DNA from: Bigelowiella natans CCMP2755
Taxonomy: Eukaryota; Cercozoa; Chlorarachniophyceae
Assembly: GCA_000320545.1 (NCBI GenBank)
Contig: ADNK01000542.1
Location: forward strand, 167,501-197,001
DNA: 29,501 nucleotides
Reading direction: 5' to 3'
The notes below the pieces were generated by a model. It did not search any database. It was not told the DNA's origin and saw only the letters and a list, made by a program, of their open reading frames with translations. Of this stretch, positions 10,944-22,371 are shown piece after piece. Position 1 is the stretch's first letter, and each line of letters opens with the position of its first letter. The translations under genes were made by a program, and so were the position numbers.

Positions 10944-12014
10944 CCGTTACTACTACTTCGGATAATTTGTAATGAAAACAGAGGAGGCTATTGATAAAGG
11001 CGTATCTCAGCGATTGACAGCGCTTGTTCTAAAGAAATTTGAGAGAATACTACAAGAGGACGTGAGGAAATGATGATGATGATGATGATGATGATGATAG
11101 TAGTAGTAGTACTAGTTGGGGCCTGAAGAAAAGAAGATCAAGAAGAAAGAAAATGTAGCAAGAAGATGGAGGAGAAGGATGATAATGTGGAACTGGAGGG
11201 TTAACAGAAGGAGCGGGAAAAAACAGGGGAAAAGCAACACCACAATATCATCATCATCATCATCATCATCATCCTAGTAAGCAATAACATAGCTGCTACT
11301 AGTGAGTGATCTTTGTGATCCTCCTCCTCCTCCTCCTCCTCTAATGTGCTTTTGCTGCTACTGCCGCATATAGATTGCTTTGGATCAGATACCTGATCAA
11401 CTACCCGAAGATGATGTTGACGAGGGATTTATGAGGTGGTGGTGGTGGTGGTTAGAGTAAGGAACGAGAGCACCTCCAAAAGATAGATAGTAAACAATGA
11501 TAAATATAGTGTACTACTGCTCGTCGATAGATAGTAAACGATGATAAATATAGTGTACTGCTGCCCGTCGCTAAATACATAATAGAAAACAGTCCCATCA
11601 ATTGGCGTTCATGACAGAAATAATCATCTTATGAAAGTAGTGTGAAATGATGCTTCGTATGCTTCGTCTGAAAATAGACAACTGAATGCTACCTTGGAGT
11701 TTCTTCGAGATCGGTGATTAAGAACATATCATGGGGACTGATAGTAACAGAGTGTATTAGAGATCGGTGATTAAGAACATATCATGGGGACTGATAGTAA
11801 CAGAGTGTATTATTATTTTTTTTTTTTTCCAACATCGAGCAGAAATGAACTAGGATACCACTACATTGTTTGGTCTCCTTTCATTCATTTAAGTGTAAAC
11901 AAAACCACCGCCTCCTCCTCTTCCTCCTCCTCTTCCTCCTCATCCTAGGTACAAACCCTTTGCTGCTGCTAGGGAGGAAGAGGTAAGAAAGAATGATAGA
12001 TATTAGATATGATT

Positions 12015-12052
<38 letters not shown>

Positions 12053-12467
12053 AATAAATATAATATTATGTTGTGATTTTTTTTTCTTTAACATCAAATT
12101 TTACCACTGGCCACCACCTTATGAATACTGCTATTGATTTTCGGATATTCTTCAGTAGCACGCATGCTATTTGTGTTTTTCCCCGTGCTGATTTCTTGCC
12201 CTTTTCTTATTTATGCGGACGATGACAAATGTTGTTGCTTATAATCTCTAACATTAGGAAAAGGACAAAGAGAGGCACGAACTTCAAAAGAGAAAGCTTC
12301 AGTGGATTGCGAAGAACGTTCATACGGGTGCAGAAGATGTGAAGAGGTGGACTAATAATAATAGCACAACGTCGACATTCTTCTATATTACCATTGATGT
12401 TTTACGATAATAATAATAGCACAACGCCAACATTCTTCTATATTACCATTGATGTTTTACGATAAAT

Positions 12468-12499
<32 letters not shown>

Positions 12500-12849
12500 C
12501 TCTTATCCAACCTGATTATTAATAATTCAGGAAATGGGTACAGGCAAATGATGACTTCCACGGCTATAATCAATACTTAGCTTTGAGGAAATGGCAGGAG
12601 AAAACGTAATAGTTGTTCTCTCTTTCAGATTCGTGGATCCAATCTATTTCTTTCACATTATGGGAGAGTAGGTTATAATATAGGTTATCCATGTCTGAAA
12701 GAATGTTTGCACACTATTAACAAATCATGTTTGCATATCATTATTAAGTGAAAAGGAGGCAGAGGAATTTCAGAAGAGATTAGAGCAGCAGGATGACGAA
12801 AATAAGGTTGTGATTTAGGATATGTCAATAACCATGGAAAAAGAAATTT

Positions 12850-12892
<43 letters not shown>

Positions 12893-14811
12893 ATTTGAAT
12901 AATATCTCCCTAATATACTTCAGTGGTCAGAAGAAGCAAAAAAATACAATCAGAAACAGGTTCTACTATTAAAACATCATATCTTTCTGTCGAATTATGT
13001 TATGTTATGCAGCATCCATCCATCCATTATGTGGTCGTCATTGTCTTCTCTTTATGTCTCTTTTGCCTCTCTGTTATAAATAACCTTGAAGTCCTACAAT
13101 ATCCCTCAGGAAGAAATAATCCTCAAATCTAAGCTGTTATAAATAACCTTGAAGTCCTACAATATCCCTCAGGAAGAAATAATCCTCAAATCTAAGCTGC
13201 AACAACGTGCTTCAAAGGCTAGGTTATTATATATTCTTCAATGATTCACCTACATCATTATCATCACCATCATTATCATCATCATCATCATCATCATAGG
13301 AAGCGGCGGGAAGATAAAGAACATGTAAAGTTGGGTAAGCAAAGAGAGCAGCACTTCAAACCACTAGGTACACTTACTTGAAACACCGGCATACTCTCTC
13401 TGGGGTTGTCCAGTTTATCTTACGTCTATTTCTCTAGGAATGAGTGGAAAATTGTCCAAGATGAGCGAAGAAATATCAAATTCTTCAACGTAAGTATAAA
13501 TCACAAACTGCAATTCAAATTGTTAATTGTAGTTGTATAAAGCGCTCGTAGGTATCTGGAGGATCTGCAAGATGTTCAAAAATCAAGCAACAAAATCACG
13601 CATATCGACCAAGCACAGCATCCTGGATTCTTAAGTTCCCGCAGCAAAAATTTGCATATCGTAATTTTTACTTTAGCATTAAATGTTCTTCTTCCTCTTT
13701 GCCGTGTGTGTGTGTGTGTGTTGTGAAAAATCAATAACAATGCTATATTATTATCATCATATCCAGGAAACAAGATATGATGAAATGGGACTGGGAAAAT
13801 GTGTTGGTATGTTATACAATTGGTTGCAGCTGCTTCTCTGAATGATACGGCGAAGATTCTGTCTGGATGATGATAGCTTGGCACTTCTTAAATAGGAGTT
13901 CAAGCATGGCAAGCCGCCCCCCCCACTCCTCCGCCCACAGTACCACCGAAGAAAGATCGAGTCATTTTCACGGGATTTGGAACGTAGTTCTTATTAGAAG
14001 CCATAGATTGTTGCCTTAATCATGTACTTCATATTCAATATGAGCTTTCTCATTACAGCGTGGTGGACATTGATAAAGCTTTCCCAAAAAAAAAAAAGAC
14101 TCCGGAGGAAGAGGTTTTCTATAATTCCATATTTTGTATTATAGCATTGGATCTTACCAATGTTGTTTTTGCGTTAATATTCAGCTTGAAGTGATGCTAA
14201 GTCTTGCACTTAAAACTGCCACGGTATATTAGTGAGTATATTAGTAAGTGTGGCGTCTCGAATGTAAGTCGTATGAATTTATGTCTTGCTATTGGGTTGT
14301 TACCTTAGGCAAAGTTAGAAAATGTCGGTGTTCAATATCCCCCTCCTTTGCCACCGGTAACTCTCACTATACGGCAAAAAATGAAGAGGTCAGTCACATC
14401 AACAGCAAGCAGAGAGTGTCTAAATTATTTAATTATCTTGACTTTTTATTAGGCGAGTAAGAACTGAAGTCGAGCGCATGAAGGAGAAGATTCGCCAGAC
14501 AGAGGTAATAAACACATATTGATGATAATTATTAAAACTTCTAAGAACTCGTCATCTTTGACATTGCAGCTGAGGGAAAGATTGATAAAAAAAAGGGAAA
14601 AGAAGGCAAAAGCGGTATGCATCAGAAAGAAAATACTCCATGGAACATATGTGTGAAGTTGCATTTTTTTCCAATTTTGCAACAGGAGGAGAAATTGCAA
14701 CGATTGAGCGATGTCAGGCACAACAAATTGGTTGGTGAATTTCATTCGGTAGGAGGAGAGCTTCAGGTAGCACAACTTCGTCGCATTGATAGTAAACATT
14801 TAGGTGCGTGA
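9579..14811 (+). CDS. Hypothetical 578-aa charged coiled-coil protein in about 27 exons
   Basis: I do not recognise this family. Proposed exons: 9579-9642, 9859-10019, 10263-10321, 10458-10497, 10591-10628, 10723-10780, 10848-10889, 10984-11061, 11116-11154, 11374-11435, 11949-11982, 12258-12346, 12531-12605, 12749-12806, 12924-12959, 13173-13222, 13300-13367, 13438-13489, 13552-13660, 13767-13806, 13896-13983, 14059-14113, 14185-14223, 14309-14388, 14453-14504, 14570-14614, 14686-14811. Every junction agrees in phase and the total is a multiple of three. The N-terminus is Pro-rich (HLPPPLGPM) with an (AGT)n-encoded Ser run. The centre is Lys/Glu/Gln-rich helix (KDKERHELQKRKLQWIAKN, KWVQANDDFHGYNQYLALRK). 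A proline hinge (PPTPPPTVPPKKDR) and LENVGVQYPPPLPP precede a basic helical tail. The 3' half (12258 onward) is well supported. Exons 3, 9 and the GC donor after exon 6 are the weakest. It could be a chromatin or cytoskeletal scaffold. Confidence 0.65.
9940..9996 (+). repeat. (AGT)n microsatellite inside coding exon 2
   Basis: The run is read in frame as poly-serine (GGSSSSGNSSSS...). It is one of the few microsatellites here that is exonic rather than intronic. The exon closes shortly afterwards at a GTAGTAGAAG donor. Confidence 0.75.
10040..10150. repeat. 70-bp-period duplication in intron 2 of the coiled-coil gene
   Basis: CAATTATTATCATTAAACAG followed by TTATTATGC occurs at 10041 and 10111. 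A shorter motif, TTCATAAAGATG, is also repeated nearby. It is entirely intronic in the proposed model. Confidence 0.8.
11482..11570. repeat. 44-bp tandem duplication in intron 10
   Basis: GATAGATAGTAAACAATGAT and the following ATAAATATAGTGTACT unit recurs 44 bp later with three or so substitutions. It lies within the 513-nt intron between exons 10 and 11, the longest intron in this gene. Confidence 0.75.
11707..11812. repeat. 53-bp perfect tandem duplication in intron 10
   Basis: GAGATCGGTGATTAAGAACA through CAGAGTGTATTA is repeated exactly, back to back, at 11707 and 11760. The lack of divergence indicates a very recent event. Confidence 0.9.
12349..12470. repeat. 55-bp tandem duplication in intron 12
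   Basis: AATAATAGCACAACG, CATTCTTCTATATTACCATT and GATGTTTTACGATAA recur 55 bp apart with about two mismatches. The duplication starts at the intron's 5' side and is followed by an (ATG)n run. Confidence 0.85.
13073..13198 (+). repeat. 63-bp tandem duplication covering the exon 16 acceptor
   Basis: The unit beginning GTTATAAATAACCTTGAAGT is repeated exactly at a 63-bp period. Each copy contains the acceptor ATATCCCTCAG and the first 27 coding bases of exon 16. Only the second copy (exon start 13173) continues open. Splicing to the first (13110) would read TAA right after the duplicated bases. Confidence 0.9.
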
Positions 14812-16090
14812 TTCCCACAATATGCACTCTTCATTAGAGTTTGTATTATGGTCGACTAAATCTTCGCATATCTTAATAAAAGTTTTGAAGCCATCAAAAA
14901 TAAGAGTAAAACTCCTTTGTCAATAAATGAAATGGAAGCCAAGCTACCAAGCACAGACAGTATGCCGCGCTCGTAGATCGCCGCAGTGCAAACACGCCGC
15001 TCATGTCCTTAAGACATGTGGACAAATACATATAAACAAAGGATACATCATTATAGACATCATGTAGATAGCTTCATGTGCTGCATTAAACTACTACATG
15101 CAGCTCGCACATGCTTGCGATTCGTCTCACTCGAAGGCGCGCTACACTAGCTTGGCGTTACACATGTGTGCATAGACTTATGAGACGGATGTAATGGATT
15201 GATTAAATCTTTTGAATGGTCTAGTGGTCATCTGTCTAATGTAGCTATGTAATATAGCGGCTACAGTACTTATGTTGTGCCTGTTTGTGCATACTAGCAT
15301 AGCTTACTTCTAATGACGACGAGGTATTCGCAGTGTATCTATATCTGCAGCTGCATGATAGTGCAGTGCATCGCAATGTACATTTTACCCTTTCATCAAG
15401 ATAGGATCAACTAGTAGCGCTCATGATCTCATCTGTCGATTTGTGGCACATCAGGCGATGATTCAGGTTAAGAGAAACATCACAATAGCCGTTATGTGGG
15501 CGGGCTCGCATGTCTTGTAATGTGCACTTATGCTCAACAAGTGTACACTTGTTATGGGTTCTCATTTGCACGTACTGTTCATGAAGACTTAAGCGTAAAC
15601 ATCATGCGAGGGGCATAAGCAGTAGTGCACGCACATTATGATGTGCCAGTATTTTAAAGATTAATAGTTGATCAACATGGTCGAAATTCTTCGTGGGAAC
15701 AATGGAAACTTGGTATGAGTATATGATGTACAAAGCGAACATTATTGACAGACATGTGTGGTATCTCAAACTAAGTTACAGGTTGCGCTTTCACACTTCT
15801 CAATTAGCCTTCTAGTGAAACAAAGCCAATTTCACTGCTTTCATCACAAGTACGAGCCTAAAAAGCCAACCATCAGCTCACATCTAAATGTATGTGGACA
15901 ATGATTACTTCCCATCTCTTGAATTTCCTTGACATCTTCGAGATTTTGTACTGGATCTTAAAGTTGGTGTGTCGGTCTATAAATATTTAAAAGTTAAAAT
16001 GTAAGGAATTATGAATTGCTCCTTGGGTTCATATTTAAGATAGGTTAAAGCCAGATTTCTGTCAAATTGTTCCAATCAGTGTGTTTTTGT
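14812..16090. other. Convergent intergenic spacer with a dispersed repeat
   Basis: This lies between the 3' ends of the coiled-coil gene and the 231-aa gene. It holds one copy of the dispersed hairpin repeat (15182-15295) and CATGTG/GCATG-rich sequence. A minus-strand open stretch near 15905-15962 looks exon-like but follows the stop codon at 16091, and I could not join it to anything. Confidence 0.55.
15182..15295. repeat. Dispersed hairpin repeat, copy 5
   Basis: It begins GAGACGGATGTAATGGATTG, continues ATTAAATCTTTTGAATGGT, then GTAGCTATGTAATATAGCGG and CTACAGTACTTATGTTG. The core contains GCTAT-n5-ATAGC where copy 4 has GCTG-n7-CAGC. The inverted repeat is therefore retained although bases changed on both arms. 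Confidence 0.75.
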
Positions 16091-17303
16091 TTAGGAGAAC
16101 CAACTATCTTTTTGTATCTTTTCCACCAACGGAACGATCACTTCTTCTGGACCCTCAAGCACTTGTCGAACCCTTTCAGATATGCATGTTGTCAACCAGA
16201 GGTGATAAATTCTCCTATTAACAAATTACACTCCAGTTTTGAGGAAAAGCCACATCATTCCGCCAATGGTTAGCAATTCATTTCTCGCACGTGCAAATGA
16301 AAGAATTGGCTCAACGTCTTCTGATTTCTTTAGCTTAGATGTGTACTCAATCTGCTAACATTAAAACAAACACCACCACTACGTTGATTGTCAAATTTTG
16401 TCAATGGGTTTTATTCGAGTTGTGGTTGAGCATGCCTGAAGAATCTGGGGAGATGATGCACAAGTTTTCTTCAAATCAAGCTCAGAAGTGACGACGAGAG
16501 TCATGACTCCCCACCTTTAGAAATGAGGGGTGTAGAGGGTAGGGGAAATTTTGGAGTTGACACCAGAATCAACTTCATTATTTTGGTTGTTGCTTATTAC
16601 TTTTGAAATGAGCGCTGATCCACAAACTTTCTTTCTTCAACTACGATATCTGTGTGTCTATTGTCAAGACGAATTTTCTCGAATAAAACTAATACGTCTT
16701 TATATTTCCCCTCTAGAGTCTGCTTTACCTAATATAATATAAGGTACGGGAATAGTGTGTACAGTGAAGGTATTTACATGATGAAATATGTAGTACCCTT
16801 TTTTGTTGCAGCTCAACCCAAAGCATACCCCCAATCTGGAATTTCCGGATTATTCCTCTGTGCTTGAGAGATTATCTTATTTATCTCATCCGATGCGATT
16901 TGTTTCATTCTTAGGTTTTAGAGGAAAGTGGTCAGTGGTTCATCATCTATACATCAAATGACCACCAAGTGACATGGATAATTGTACCTTGACGTGTAGG
17001 TCAGCCTGAAAAGCTTTTGATCCACATTATTGTCTTCTTGTCCTTGCATGTCTTGACAAAGGAGGAAAAGATGATTTAGACTTTCATTTATGATTACTAT
17101 CAAATTTCTCACCACCTGTCTGTGAAGAAAGGTGCATATCCATCAATCTAGTCGGAGTCCTTGTTGCAACACTTCGGAAAGGAGAATGACTCCATTGTTC
17201 TGCTGCACCACTTCTCCTTGGTTCCTGCGAGTATCTGTGTTCGTCCTCCTCCGAATTGCAGAAAATGAAGAAATGCAGGCTATTTCTTTACTTGAGACAT
17301 CAT
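16091..17303 (-). CDS. Hypothetical 231-aa protein, 8 exons
   Basis: I do not recognise this protein. Exons (minus strand): 17292-17303, 17116-17248, 16988-17051, 16818-16909, 16601-16712, 16436-16514, 16230-16351, 16091-16172. The total is 696 nt, with all phases consistent. The first exon is only MMSQ. An N-terminal disordered, Ser/Arg-rich part contains SPFRSVATRTPTRLMDMHL, possibly a phosphorylated linker. The rest is a mixed alpha/beta or helical domain (DEINKIISQAQRNNPEIPDW, KYKDVLVLFEKIRLDNRH, ARARNELLTIGGMMWLFLK, RQVLEGPEEVIVPLVEKI). There is no signal peptide or clear membrane segment. One intron (16352-16435) would need a GC donor, CAG/GCATGC; this is the weakest junction. Introns are short (43-105 nt) and free of microsatellites, unlike those of the neighbouring plus-strand genes. 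It is divergent to CDK8, with 217 bp between start codons. Confidence 0.65.
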
Positions 17304-17520
17304 TTTTATTATCAATTTGTTTTCAGCCGATATCTTTTCCGTGTGGCTGTGGCAGTTAATAGCATGTCGCAGGATAAAAACGCATTGTTGGAAACATGTC
17401 GCAGGATAAAAACGCATTGTTGGAAACATGTCGCAGGATAAAAACGCATCGTAGTAGAACCGAGAACGCACTAGCCCCGCCCCGCTTAAGGGCCGTCCGT
17501 TAACAGGTGGCATAGCAGCG
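17304..17520. promoter_or_regulatory. Compact bidirectional promoter with 32-bp direct repeats
   Basis: This is the whole space between the divergent start codons of the 231-aa gene (17303) and CDK8 (17521). A 32-bp unit, CATGTCGCAGGATAAAAACG then CATTGTTGGAAA, is present 2.7 times without mismatch until the last copy (17363-17449). Tandem identical units in so small a shared promoter could be protein-binding sites. A GC-rich CCCCGCCCCG stretch follows at about 17474. Confidence 0.6.
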
Positions 17521-18999
17521 ATGAGTACAGCTATTGACCCAAAGCATCAGGTCTCAAGGGAATTACTCGAATCCTTTTCGCTTCAAGGGATAATTGGTAA
17601 TGTAGTCGCATCGTCGTTTCATACACGTACAACTACATTTGTTCGGTAGAGAGCATGCGACTGGAACCCTCGATGATGCGGTCAATCGACTCTACCTTCA
17701 AACCACATAATGAAATTTATTGGTTCAGGTGAAGGAGCATACGGTGTAGTGTATAAGGGAGAATGCAAAAAGACCAAAGAAGTTGTTGCAATCAAATCGA
17801 TGAAGCCTCCACGAGAAGGTTGTCTCATCTCTTTACTTCTTTACTACTACGATGGTGCTAAATGGTGCTACTAACTACTGCTACTAATCCTAGAATTGTT
17901 ATCAATTTCTTGTTTTATTTCTTGCTGTTGCAAAAAGGTTTTGGGATTCCGATGGATGCCTACAGGGAGATTAAAATACTGAAAGAGCTCCAACACAAAA
18001 ACATAGTACGCCTCATAAGGTCATTCATTCTTTACTATTTGGTCGAACAAAATACTGAAAGAGCTCCAACACAAAAACATAGTACGCCTCATAAGGTCAC
18101 TCATTCTTCACTATTTGGTCGAACAACAGAAACTTAGCTTACCTCACAGTTGTCAACGATATTAGTCACTAGATGCTCGATCAAACAATGGTATTTAGTG
18201 ATATTTTTTTGATATAGAGCTATCATGGGGGCTGATGATACTACTACTACAACTACTACCGGAAAATCTGAAAGTAGTGTTGGAAAAGCGAGAACCGGCT
18301 TGAATCTCACCGTAGCCTTGGTTTACAGCTACGCAGAGCACGACTTATCGCAAATTATTCGGCACCAACTGGTTTGAAAAGACTGCAGCATTTGAATCAA
18401 AACTACTTTTGATTTACTTTTGATTTCTTTTTTTTAAGAAAATTCATGTTGGTTATATTAGCAAGCCAAGCGGCCATTTCCAAAAAGGATGATTAAGAGT
18501 TTCATCTTTCAGGTAGGATGATAATATTTCTTTGGTGGTTTGAATTGCGCATTTCAGTACCAAATTATCTTTCATCAGTTACAACTACTCCTAACTTAAA
18601 ATTATAAATTTGCTCCTCTTATTCTTCATTTTGTTGTTGTTTATTTAGATTTTGAAAGGGCTCGACTATCTTCACCAAAATTGGGTCATGCATCGAGGTA
18701 CTAGTAGTAGTAGTAGTAGTAGTAGTAGTAGCAGTAGTCATGCTTCGAGGTACTAGTAGTAGTAGTAGTAGTAGTAATAGTAGTAGTAGTGCGTGCATGA
18801 GTTGGTTAGGTAGTTAATTAGTTCTGCTGCTAACATTTTCTTGTCCTGTAATTGATGATGATACACGTTCTCATCATTCTCACATCTTTATAATAAATAA
18901 ATAAATTAGATATAAAACCCGCCAATATTCTGGTGATGGGTCAAAGACGGGAAGAGGGTTGTGTCAAGATAGCAGATTTTGGTCTCGCGCGGATTTTCC

Positions 19000-19042
<43 letters not shown>

Positions 19043-19236
19043 ATTATTCAGCATTATTTTTATCATGACGGTCACTAATAAAATGATAGAAATTAGGCGA
19101 TGAGTTGAAGAAGGTGAAATAATAAAATATTAATAACTTGGGTAATGGACAAATAGGCGCCGTTGCGAAAGCTTTCCTATGATGGAGACGTAGTAACAAT
19201 CTGGTACAGGGCGCCTGAGCTATTGCTTGGATCGCA

Positions 19237-19271
<35 letters not shown>

Positions 19272-19592
19272 TAAAATACCGGCCTTTTATTTTCAAAATA
19301 TTGTGATCTACACTAAGTCGCTACTTGTTCGTTGCTATAGCATACTCTCTATAGCATGCTTTCTTGCCGTTTTCGAACAAACCTTGCATAGCCATGACAC
19401 TCACCATTATCGTCATCATTATTTTGAGCAAGTAATATCATCAAGCATAAGATCAACATAATCTGGGTAGTAGTACTGGCCATCATCATCATCATCATCA
19501 TTATCATCATCATCATCATCAGGCACTATACCCCCGTCATTGATATCTGGTCTGTTGGCTGCATTATGGGGGAATTAATGAAGGTAAGCTAG

Positions 19593-19623
<31 letters not shown>

Positions 19624-20618
19624 AATACTCATTAGAAACAATTTTAATAAACCGAAAATTAGTGTGCGCGTGTGCGTGAATTTGCATGAAAACACTACTC
19701 TTGAAAGTGTTATTTAATCATCCACCTTAATAGTATTTTCTTTTATCTCGTTTTGTAGAGGCAGCCCCTCTTTGCTGGAGACGATAAAAAGAAAACCAAA
19801 AACAAACCCAACTTCTACTATGACCAGGTAGTCACTTCTTTTGCTTTGAATAAAGTATGATTAACAGTAATGATTAATTAGTGTTGCTGCTATGAATATA
19901 GTATATCATTAACAGCAGCTAGCACATCTTAGTAATTTTGGTGGTTTCAACTCTAACAACTAGCCAATATTTTATTCTCTGTCTGTTGTCATCCGTCATC
20001 ATTTTGCGTTGGTTTGCTGCTTTGGTGTGATCTTGTTTAGATGGACAAAATTACAAGTGTATTAGGCCCTGTTACTACGAATCGTTGGCCAAATGTCACG
20101 CAGGTATTCTAGTGGTAGTGGTAGTGGTAGTAGTAGTAGGAGGAGGAGGAGGAGCACTAGCTCTTGCAACGCCAACTACTACTCATTCCGAAAGAACGAA
20201 TGAGCTCAACTCATCAATTCTCTAACAATAAGTAGTAGCTCATAATATTCGTTTTGCAGATTGTTCAGTAGTCTCACAACTACTTAGTATAATCTCCTTC
20301 CTTGTCTCCTTTTTTCTTTTGATATTACAAAACAGTGTGCTCACTATAGTCATCTGAAAGATAGGCAGCCATCCTTATCTTCTTCCTCTGAGACCAACAA
20401 CAACAACAATAACAACGGCAGCAAACTAGACCGAATAGTAACTACTTTCAATAATAACTGCTATTTCTATTATATTTGATAGTGTTATTGCAAACAGTTT
20501 ATGGTGTGTCGTGAACCAATTACGCAGTGTTTGTGTGTGTGTGTGTACTTTTGTTGTCGTAGTCGAGAAAACATCATAATCACCATATTCAACGTGCGTG
20601 GTGATGACCATTACCCAA

Positions 20619-20653
<35 letters not shown>

Positions 20654-21506
20654 CCAACCAACCAATCAATCGTAGGTGAATGCGAACAAGTATTCTTCTG
20701 AATTTAAGGTAAAAAAGAGGGGAAAGTGGTAGTAAAATACACTGGTGAGGAGGGTTAAACGACAATTAATCATCATCGGCTGATCCCTTGCTGCATTATT
20801 AGGTCTTGGAAAAATTGCTTCTCTATGATCCTTCCAAGCGTCCGCACGCCTCGCAGGTGGGGGGGGGGGATGATAGCAGTGGTGGTAGTGATAATGATGA
20901 TGATGATGATGATGATGATGATGTTATCAACTATTATGGAGAACTAGGTGAACCAGCTAAACACAAAGAAAGAACATAATAATAAAAATAATAATGATGA
21001 TGATGATGATGATGATGGCTGCTATGTTAGTGATATCATCATTCGTACGTGCCTGATATGTGTGGTTATGTATGTCAAATGTATAACTTGTTGTAGATTC
21101 TAGATCATGAGTATTTTAAGGAATCCCCAGCTGCTGGATACAATGCTTTTGAAGGTATTAGAGTTGTTTCTTTCTTACCTTTAATGATGACCACGATGTC
21201 TGTACCCCCTCTCAAGTAGTGATGTGAGTTATACTGTTGGATTAGTAGTATGGTGAATAGTAGCATTCGATGATGCTGCTGCGTTCTTGTTCAATATATA
21301 TGTAAATATATATACATATATAATAAACACAGTAAATCCTGGTGAAAGAAAGAAATACCCCACGAAGAAACTCAAGTAGTAGTAGTATTAATAATAAGTT
21401 GAGGACGAGTACAAGTGTTCATACACGCACCAATACTTACACACACACACACACATACAAACATAAACACAAACACACACCTCATATTATTTCCTTATTT
21501 GTTGTC

Positions 21507-21537
<31 letters not shown>

Positions 21538-21896
21538 CTTCTTTCACTTTAAAGCTCATTTTATAGCCTATACATGCATCACGCACGGACTAATTATTAT
21601 TATTATTATTATTGTTATTATTATTCTTCACTTTGATTTCCCCCGCTCCCCTCCTTTCTTCATCATCATCAGGTCAATCAAAACCAGAGTTGTAGCCGCT
21701 GCTGCTGTAGAAAACAAGCGCAAAAACTTGAGGATGATGCAGCACCACAAGGTTGGTTGGTTGGTTGGTTGGATGATGATGATGATGATGATGATGATCG
21801 TAGCAGGACAATCAACAAACAGTATCGACAACACATCATTGTTTTAGTTCTTGTTTGGGTTCCTTCTCATTTAATATCAGGCTGCTACTGTCACAA

Positions 21897-21930
<34 letters not shown>

Positions 21931-22337
21931 ATCACGGGAGAAATATCCCCCCCCCAATGGGGCAAAATCTGGTGCTGGTACTGGTGCTGGTGGAACTAAT
22001 AAAAATAATGTTGGTACTGCTGCTGCTGCTTTTTCTTCCTCCACCTCTTCCTCGATGGGTGCTGCTAACAGTGCGGTGGGTTTGGGTGCTAAAAATAGCA
22101 GTGGGGGGGGGGGTACTATCCCCGAACAGCAGCAGCAAGAGGCTGCTATTACAACAGCTGAACGAAAAAGAAGCTGGATATATCCACGTCACGGTCACGG
22201 AGAGAGAAGTATGCCAGGAGGAGGAGGAGGAGGAGGAGGGGGGGGGGGAGGAAGCATTAACAGTGGAACTAGCAGTATTAGTATTGGTGCGAAACGAGAT
22301 AGAAGGGATAATAATTATAATCAAGAGGTACTATTTT

Positions 22338-22371
<34 letters not shown>

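Noticed and set aside
15905-15962. Possible minus-strand exon (basic, ending GAA/GTAATC)
   Set aside because: It lies downstream of the in-frame stop of the 231-aa gene and no partner exon with matching phase was found.
17363-17449. Short direct repeats considered as a CRISPR array
   Set aside because: The 32-bp units abut with no spacers, and the context is a eukaryotic promoter.
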